From assembly GCA_003956705.1 (NCBI GenBank), contig QZCP01000219.1, forward strand, positions 1-64,000: 64,000 bases of DNA. The letters run 5' to 3'. The first letter of the stretch is position 1, and each line of letters opens with the position of its first letter. The notes beneath the pieces were generated by a model, which was not told where the DNA came from, ran no database searches, and was given only the letters and a program-made list of their open reading frames with translations. Origin of the DNA: Brevipalpus yothersi (lineage: Eukaryota > Arthropoda > Arachnida > Trombidiformes > Tenuipalpidae). The position numbers and the translations under genes were made by a program. Below are positions 49,901 through 58,900 of this stretch, piece after piece.

Positions 49901-52900
49901 TTAGCATTCTCTTTAATGCGCGCTATATCTTTAGCTTGAGGACAATCTTTGATCATATGTCCTTTACCAAGGCAGTTAAAGCATGTATACGATTTTCTCG
50001 GCTTACTCTTCTTGCTAGATGACTCAGATGAGAATGAGGAATTCGAACTATCATCAGCAGTCGGACTGCTAATTGGCAATCTTCGTTTCTGACGAGAAGT
50101 ATGAATCCTACTTGAACGTTTGTCCCTCTTATCAATTTTGTCAGGTTTGGTATTCGGTTTAAAGGATCGCGAACTCTCTTGATCATCTTCAATCGATCTA
50201 ATTGCATTTTCAATGGCATTTAAATCCCAATTATCTTTGCAAAGAGCTCTAATTGTTCCCTTATGAAATACCTTAACACCTCGCATAAAATGAGTAATTA
50301 CCTCTGACTCTGGCAGTTCAGAATCGTATTCACTGCACATCGAGATAACAAGATGAAAGAATGCACTCAACTTTTGAGTTGGCCCCTGAGATAAATTTCT
50401 TATCTCATCATAGAGTTTAAATCGATGATTTTCTCTAAAATATGTAGCACAAAACTCGGTTTTGAAATGCTTCCACTCAACTTCAGCTATGTTTTGCACC
50501 TTCACCATGTACCTATGAACCAACCAACGCTTTGCATCATCGGTGAAACATCTGCCAACGCCCTTAACCATTTCTGCTTGGGTCCAATAATTCATCGAAC
50601 ATACCATCTCATATTCTCTTAACCAAGAAGCAGCTTCTTCAGATTTACCACTAAATTTAGGCAGAGGGAGAGGCTTAACCATTGACGTTGACGATCTCTC
50701 AACATCGGCTTTCGCAAGAAATGAGTCCATAAATGACGGCTTCAACTGAACTTTTGGGCAACTTGTTGACGAACTCAATGTTCCCGGAACATTAGCGATA
50801 TTAGGTTCACTCATAGTCGTATTTTCATTACTTTGTCTCAAAAATAAGTTCTTCAACTCTTTAAATCCATCTCTAACCTCATCTACCAATTCATCATGTT
50901 GACGCTTAGCATTACTTAGACCTTCGTCTATTTCTTCATATTTTTGATTAAGCTTACCAAGTTGGTTTAGCACAGAAGACATTGCTTCTTCGGAAGAAAG
51001 CATAGCACCAAACTTTGCAGGTTTAATTGGGTTAGAATCTCCAGACATGTTGAATATTTGCAGCACACAAAATCCAAACACAATGAGTCAAAATTACACT
51101 TGATCAAACGAAATTCGTTGATTCGGAATCAGAAGTGGTGAATTGAGTTATTCGAAATTGTTGTAGGAATGGAGTGTAATACACTATTTCCCCGTCCTTG
51201 AAAAATGTCTAACACTTAAGCTTAATCAAACACACAGGCTGATAAGCAATGAGTCCACAAAATGCCACACTGAACTCAGTGAAATTAAACAAAACAAGGC
51301 AAATTCCACCAAATGTAGAAACAACAACAGATAAAGACCAAAACCAAATGTTGTGTCAATTCAACAACAAGGAATCTCAACCAAATGTTGCATCAATTCA
51401 ACAACAAGGCATCTCCACCAAATGTTGTGGGTTTAGGGGATGAAATAAACCACAACGCACGGCAATACCCAATCACGACAATATCACGGATATTTTCACT
51501 TCTTGGTTCCCGGAACCAAGACACAAACTTCACAANNNNNNNNNNNNNNNNNNNNNNNNNGACACACAATTGAGAAGGCTAATCTGGAATGTAGACGTCA
51601 GATATACTAAACACACATCTCAGTGTCAACTTGACAAGTACGATCACAAGTAATGAACAAGTGGATAACAAATGTACAAGTGATTAGAAAAGCTAATGAA
51701 AACAAATATATAAGCTTAATCGCGCAACTCTCTATGCATCCCAGCCTGGCTGGCGGTTAGTTTGACTCGATGGTCATATTGACTCCTAACAGAAAGCAAA
51801 TACAAAAGTAAGGACAGTCGAAGAAAATAGTCTCGAATCCCAATCCCCCCACCATTATGATACTCGTGGGCCTACAAAGAAATTTTCTACTCATTTAGCA
51901 ATGTACAAATAGCTATCTCATCTTACATTTAAAACTAAAGGCAAAAATATTCGTAGCTTCAACCTCATAGCACATATTTTTAGCGTTAAACTATTCGATT
52001 GGACCCTTTTATTTGAAGAAGGGCTATTTAGTTCAATTTTAGGATCATTTGAATCAATTTTTTACATTTTTAGCTCAAATAAGAGTAAAAAAGCTAGAAA
52101 AACATTGAATTTTATATGTAATAGCGTATTTTGGTGATATTTTGAGTCTCTAACCTGAGATAAGTCCACATTTGGATGAAGTTTATGCCTAATCTAAATC
52201 AATTGGGTGGAATCACTTCAATATATATGATGACAAATAAGTCGTCAAACTAATATCTTTGCTGGGGTTGTTATTTATTGGAGCTCATGGAAAAATACAT
52301 GAAATATTTCTTTATTAAAAGGAATAAAATATCATTCTGAGACTCCAGTGTATGAAAAAATACCAATTGAGAGTGAGAAAACTTATTCAATCTTGGAATT
52401 GAATAGAGAATCCATTGGAACTTTTTCTTCAAAAGCAGCTATTCTTCGACAATCCACCTCTATTCCTCACTTGCTCCACTAATTCAGAGAAAAATACTCA
52501 GGAGGCTAAGTGGATAAAATATCGTGTTGAGAGTCTCTCTTATTTGTGAGAGCTATCATGTCCCTTGCTGCTTCCTACTGGTCTTTGCCCCTTTATTCAG
52601 GTACATGTTGATGCAATCACTTCAACCTTTGCGAAAGGTTGGTTGGTTTGCTTCCTTTTTGTTCATCTATTCTGACTCAATCCATATTGGATTCAATATT
52701 ATACGAACGAAGAAGAGAAAAAGCGCTAACTTCATGAATAGAGGTGGATGAAAGAGTAAAAAGAATTGAGGAGGGAGATTTTTCAGGATTCTGATGATGC
52801 TGGATAAATGTAGTTTGATTTGATCAAAAGATGGAGAACCCGTGTATAGACATTGATTTCACACTCTAGAATGGATCAGCATCAAATGTACAAATTTCGA

Positions 52901-55900
52901 ATTATTCAAAGTTAACCGAGGCAGACACAGCTTTCTCCCTCTTTTTCTTAGAGTGGATGAAAATTCCATGAACGAAAAATCCAATCAACTCGCAGCTGGT
53001 GATTAAAATTACGCTTCTAGGATTTTTTGAGCTAATAGAAAACTCAGTTGGGGAATTAATGATTAATTCTATCACAAAGCCGTAATCCAGTAGTGTTTCA
53101 GCGAAAAAAACAATCAGCGAGAAAATTCAATGGATTTCCAATCAACTGAACTTTTATTATGCCTACTCTCAATGTAAAGCTAGGCTTTTCTCAAAGCATT
53201 AGATTCTTGCTCTTCTACCAAAAATATCCTTAAATTCTCGCATTCTTCGAATTCATGAATAGAGAATCACCAAACATGCATGTCTTTTGAACGTTTCATC
53301 AATTCATGTATTTTTTGCAATGTTTCTAGTACCAGCATTCTCAATTCATCAGCTGAAAAAGTGCTGTTCATTTCGAGGAATTTCAGAAATTAGTTCGAAT
53401 ATCATCATGGAGCAGCGGTCAAATGGGTAGTTTGAAATAGTTCTGAACGATAACGACGTAAATTTTGATTTTTGATCTACAATCATGTTGTAAAATTGTA
53501 TTTTTTGAAAAGAAAATCTTAAAAAAATTGGTTTTAGAGTGTTTTTTCATCTACTAGAGACCAACTTCAATGCCTTTAAGGTTCATTTCGAAGGTTCATA
53601 CTGTAAATACAGGCATATTACAGTCAATATAGAGAGTCACTCAACCGAGTGTGTTCTATCTAATTAGGAAGAACCTTTTATGCATTCTTTTTCATCTTAT
53701 TATGACGGCAAAAGAGTTATATCACGCATACGTTTCCATAAAAGTTCTATTCGAGATTATTTCATGTAGAAAAATGCATGATAGATACCTGTTAATGAAA
53801 GTATATATCATGAATGATTCAAAAAATGAAAAATATCTTCTGGTAATGGTTAAACTCAAAAACGAAATTCATCGAACACAATTCTGATTATGATTTGCTT
53901 GTAAAAGAGAGAAAAGATGGGATAGAATGCAGTAATTTTACACACTCTCATATTTTTGTTTTTTGATATCATATTAGTGAAATTGCTAAAATAACTCGTC
54001 TACTGCATGTGACATTGATGAAAATGGATTCTTCTCATTAGTGAGTTCTGATGTTTCAGATATTTTGAGAAGAATCCACAAAGTTTTGTTGCAAATACAA
54101 AGATTCTAAAGATCACTTGAAAATTGGAATAAATGATGGGTGAGTGCTCTCTTATTGTAATATCATTTCTTAAAACCTTAATAGTAATTTTTAAGAAAAG
54201 AATATTATATTTAGTACTGTTTTTTGACGAGGATATAATCAGTACTGGCATAACTCGCTTGGGAGTTTCTCACTTCCGGTCGAGAGGTAGATTGAAAAAG
54301 GCCGGAAATGGTCTTCATTTGATTGGAATAGGATGCAAAATGTGCATATACAAATTTAATAATTGACACTCTGAATCTCACGAAACTTAAGCAAGAACAT
54401 TCTCTATTATGTATGCATTCTGTATTATGTAACTCGAGGAACCAAGCTTTGCGCTAAATCATTGTTCAGCTGATTTTGCGCCTAGAACACGAATAAGCAA
54501 AAATAACTCTCTTTATGTTTACAATGCAAACACAGCAATCAAGAGAATAAAACGAAATACTCTAATTATGTTGGTGATAGTGTAATAGGATGCTATGCGG
54601 TTCTCAAGAGTCTTGCTCACAGCCATTTACTTTCGATGAAAGGTTTTTCGTGACCTTTCACCTCGATGCTTTGTATTCCAACCGAAAGAGGAAGAGAGGG
54701 TGAAAAAGCAATAGGAAGCTTTCGATTCTCAGCGTAATACAAGCACCCTGTTGAACAATTATTCTAATCTTTATTAGTGGTTTAAGAATTCTCAATTGAA
54801 CTTGGATGAGTTCAATTCAAGTACTGGACAATTTTCTTAAATAAACTTCGTCATAATTACAAACAGGAGACTTTGTCAAAATTTACTTCAAAAAGGAAAA
54901 CGTGTGGAGAAAGAATTTTATGAAAAATTAGTTTTAGTGAATTGCCAACAAGACCCAGAACCAGCTAAATTTGTAGCGTATTATGCCTGGTTTCTAGGGA
55001 ATTCTCTCTACTATCTAGAAGATTCTTAAGGCTTAGCTTTTTCTCCCGTAAAACTGCATCAGCAACAATGTCTTAATCGAGCAAATATTGTAGCTATTTT
55101 GCTTTTCCTCTATCCATCCTCTCCATAGACTCACTTGAATGGTTAAGAGCGGGCATAAATGATGTCAAACTCACTTCTTTGAGATTACTCGCTTGTCTAA
55201 GCATGTTTCCTTCTTTGCATTTGCTTCCTCTATTATGAGGAACTCAAGCATCCAAGAATAGTGGCATGAGCAGATCTTTTGTTTCACCGCAAACGAATTT
55301 TTCGTGATCTCTTTCGCTGTTCAATTTTCTCACCATTCTGTAGATAACATTTACTCATTGTCTAACCAGCTTTCAGAATACCTTGAACACATGAATGTGT
55401 ATGTAGAGGAATAACGGATGAGTATTCCTGGAATTAGTTTATACCTTATCGAATGAGGCTCAATTTTGGGTGTTTTGAGTTTACATTCAGTTAAGAAAGT
55501 ATGAAAATTCAAAATAAAAAGCGAAAATAGTTATGATGATAGTAAAAAATTCTATCATGAAGAGAAAGAGGGCGAGTCAGCAAATGAAAGTGAAGACTTC
55601 TTCCCTGATTTTGTTCATACAAGAATGCATTCTGGACTTTTAGCTCCTAGCTCATTGATTCTTGGTTTCACACACAATTTATTTGTCCACAAAATTCAGG
55701 GCTTTGAAATAGCTTGACCTTAAGTAGCTTACATTCTCCAGCAGAAATTGTGTAGTTTTTACAATAGAACTTTAAGTCAAACCTCATTCAGCGTATAAGT
55801 CAATCTGAAAATCTCTCACATTCAATGCATGAAAAAGTCATACTGTATTTTCTGTGACCAGAATCAATTGCTATTGTGATTTGAGAAGATTTCTCTTTTT

Positions 55901-58900
55901 TTCACAATTCTTTCATTCACCGATCACATTGGATGCGATTCTCAGTATGGCGATAAATTGGAAACGATTGAGAACTTTCACAACTTACAGTTGAGTTCAG
56001 CTTATGGTCGCAACCAGAGGCGTTCAACTAAAAGAAGAATATTTCATGTCAACACAGAGTCATTCTCTTTTTTGCCTTCTTTTCACTCCAATTCAGTGCT
56101 CTAAATTTGAAGCTACTTGAATGCGTCAAAAACATTTCAATGGCCAAAGTTGGGAGTAGCAATGGAAAAAAGAGAAGAGGAAAAAGCTAAGCCTTGCTGA
56201 AAACTTGAGTCAAATTCAGAATAAGGGAGAAAGAGAAAATTGATTACTGAAGGAGAGAGAGAGAGCCTGCAGGGTGTATTCAATGGCATGGGTCCGTTTA
56301 TCCACCCGAGATATGGACAGATATTATTGCAATATGAACATGAACATATTCAGAAGAAATTCACTTCACCTCCATACAGAGAGATGTTTTCTGCCTGTCA
56401 AAGGCTATTTGTTGAGCACTATTTTGAAAAGAAGAGAGACTCTACTACTTTTTTAGAATGTTTTCTTCAGAATCTATAGCAAAAAGACTTGAAAGAAATT
56501 GATCTTCTGCCTCTATTAACCAGTTGCAAACCAACAAATTCGGTCATATTTTTTGAAAGACTTGATATATTTCTTGGAATTCAAAGGATCACATTGCCTC
56601 ACTGGTCAAACTTTTGGTTCGATTCCTTCTTGTTGAAAGATCATGAATAGATGTCTTTTGACTGTGTTCTGCTTTTGAAATTTTGTCAAAAGTTCAATGA
56701 AAGCGGTTCAAAAATATCTTATTCATGAAAATCTACTCCACTAGCTGGAAGCAGAAAAATATGCATATCAAGAAAAATGAATGAAACAAAACGATGAGAA
56801 AAATGGAGCCTAGCTAAGATTTTGAGAAGAGAAGATGAGGTGATTCGAATGCAAAACACAAAACAATGTTCAACAAAATCTCTCCATTCAATAGGGTCTT
56901 ATATGCCCCTGATGGTTACATATCATGAATTTGGAAGATGAGTATGAATACAGTACTTTGATGTATCTACAGGAAGCTCTCAACGCCTCAGAAATTCATC
57001 CAGAGAGAGAGAGAGAGAGAGAGAGAAAAGAAAAACATTGGCAGGAGGTATGCAAAACTTGAAATTTGCATCAAATTTTTCCAATATTTCTCAACACTCA
57101 CTATCTCAAACATTTTAACGTGAGACATTCAAATCAATGAGAATATTTTTATTCAAAGTGAGAATCGACAGTGAAACAATCGAAGCATTGGATTCACATC
57201 ATATCAATCGCTCATCGCATGATTGCATCCTTTTTTATTCCCAAGAATTTAATCATATATTCCAGAATCTTTGCTCAAGAAGCTTAAAACAGGGTTTCAC
57301 GCAGTGAAGAGGAGAGGAAGAAAGAAAGAAAGAAAGGAAGAGACACACATTCGATCATCACATGCATGCATACATAATGCCGGGAACAGTATGTCAAAGC
57401 AACTGATGAAGCAAGTGATTCGCAAGAAACCAAGAGGAAAAGGAGATGGAAAAAGAAATTCACACAACCAAAAGGACGGAGAACATCCACATCATTCTTC
57501 CATCCTATCTCAATGACAGGATAAATTCAAAAACTTGAAGACCGACAGGAGATAAGTGAGGAACAGATGAGTAAAACAAGCTGGAAACTATTTTAATCAA
57601 ATTAATGTCATCAGTCTATGTGTGTATGTGGGCCAACCAAGGGAGGAATAGAATAGAATAGATGTGAGTAAAGCAGTTGGAAAAATTTTTGTTACTCAAA
57701 GGGCTCCAGGAAATGGAAGAAAAAAGACGAGCTCACGAGGAGGTATGGAAGAAGAATCGCCTTCCGGTGAGAATCTTTTCAAGATTGATGATTATCGTGA
57801 TCACGTCTTTTTTTGATGCTCAGTAAAACAAGAGGAAGATCAAATAGAATCGAGAGTAACACAAGAAAAAAATAGCTCTAGTATCAGAAAATGCGAGATA
57901 GATTTGCCTTTATTCTTCTATTTTCAGGGAATCGAAACATGATGATGATCACAAGAGTAAGAGAAACGGAAAGGGAAGTGTGGCTATAATGAGTTGAAGG
58001 TTTCAGCGATTCGTAATTAACCAACTGACTCTATAATCGTTGCAAGATTAGTATTCCTGTGAAGTGGTGTAAAGAAGTTCACATAAAACACACACAGGCA
58101 TTTATAAAAAGGTTACTGGAAAATGGAAATGAACTTCTTGAGTGAGGAAGGAGGAGAAGATGGGATAAATTCGGAAAAAGAAAAATTTAAAACCACTGAT
58201 GAGCATGCTAATGGTAAGTGAAATGTGATTGCATCAAGCGAAAATCGATTCAGAATTGATGATATTGAATGAGACTATTCCTTTCGTTCTCTCTCTTTCT
58301 CGCTCGCTTCTTTCTAGGAATGCATGATATTTAGAATGAAAGAGAGAAGAAACTCAATGATTCTTTGAATTTGTAGGCGCATTCTGATCAAAATTCTGAT
58401 ATATTTTGATTGCATACCGAGAGAGGAGGAGAAGGAAAAAGATCCTCAATCCAATGAAATCGGCCTTTCAGGAAAGCTCTGAACATGATCAATGAGGTTA
58501 GCTTGAAATGATTAGATCTGCAGGAAAAGATCAAGAATAAAAGCTCTACTTACTTAAATCTAGTTCGTTTAGTCTCATTTGAGAGCCTGACTTGCTGGCT
58601 TCTAAGCTGGTCAAACCAAGAGATGCTTCTTTGATGATCAGATTTCGATCGAATTTGATTGCATCATAGTCGTAAATTTCGCTCTTGCCTTCTTCCAAAC
58701 ATGTCCATAGTTCGTCCCTATTTTCACTATTTGATGGTACTTTTTGAGAGTTTTTGCAAGGAACCAAATCTTTGGATGAGTCAGATGTTGAGATAGATGT
58801 CACTTGATTATCATTTGCATTTGTATTTGCATTCTCAAGGCAGCTTCTTATACCAGCCTCATTGATTTCTTCGTATATCGGATCAGAACTAGTGGTCTCC

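Larger units (their letters stand above)
44801..51795 (-). mobile_element. Intact Ty3/gypsy LTR retrotransposon with an extra RING-Ubl ORF
   Basis: Complete element of 6,987 bp (44805-51791) flanked by a 4-bp target duplication GAAA (44801-44804 and 51792-51795). In transcription order: 5' LTR 51791-51423, a leader with 37-bp repeats and a candidate primer-binding site, gag-pol 51081-46540, a short spacer, a second ORF 46312-45236, a purine-rich tract, and 3' LTR 45209-44805. The LTRs begin TGTTAG and end AACA on the element's strand. Outside the assembly gap I find no difference between them, so insertion was recent. It lies in the same orientation as the host kinase gene inside its 17.7-kb intron. 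Domain order protease-RT-RNase H-integrase places it in Metaviridae (Ty3/gypsy). Confidence 0.96.

Noticed and set aside
46540..51081. Small frames on both strands inside gag-pol
   Set aside because: Shadows of the long gag-pol frame with no independent features.
56616..56626. GGTTCGATTCC resembling a tRNA B box
   Set aside because: No A box at the right distance upstream and no acceptor stem pairing with the 7 bases after the T arm.
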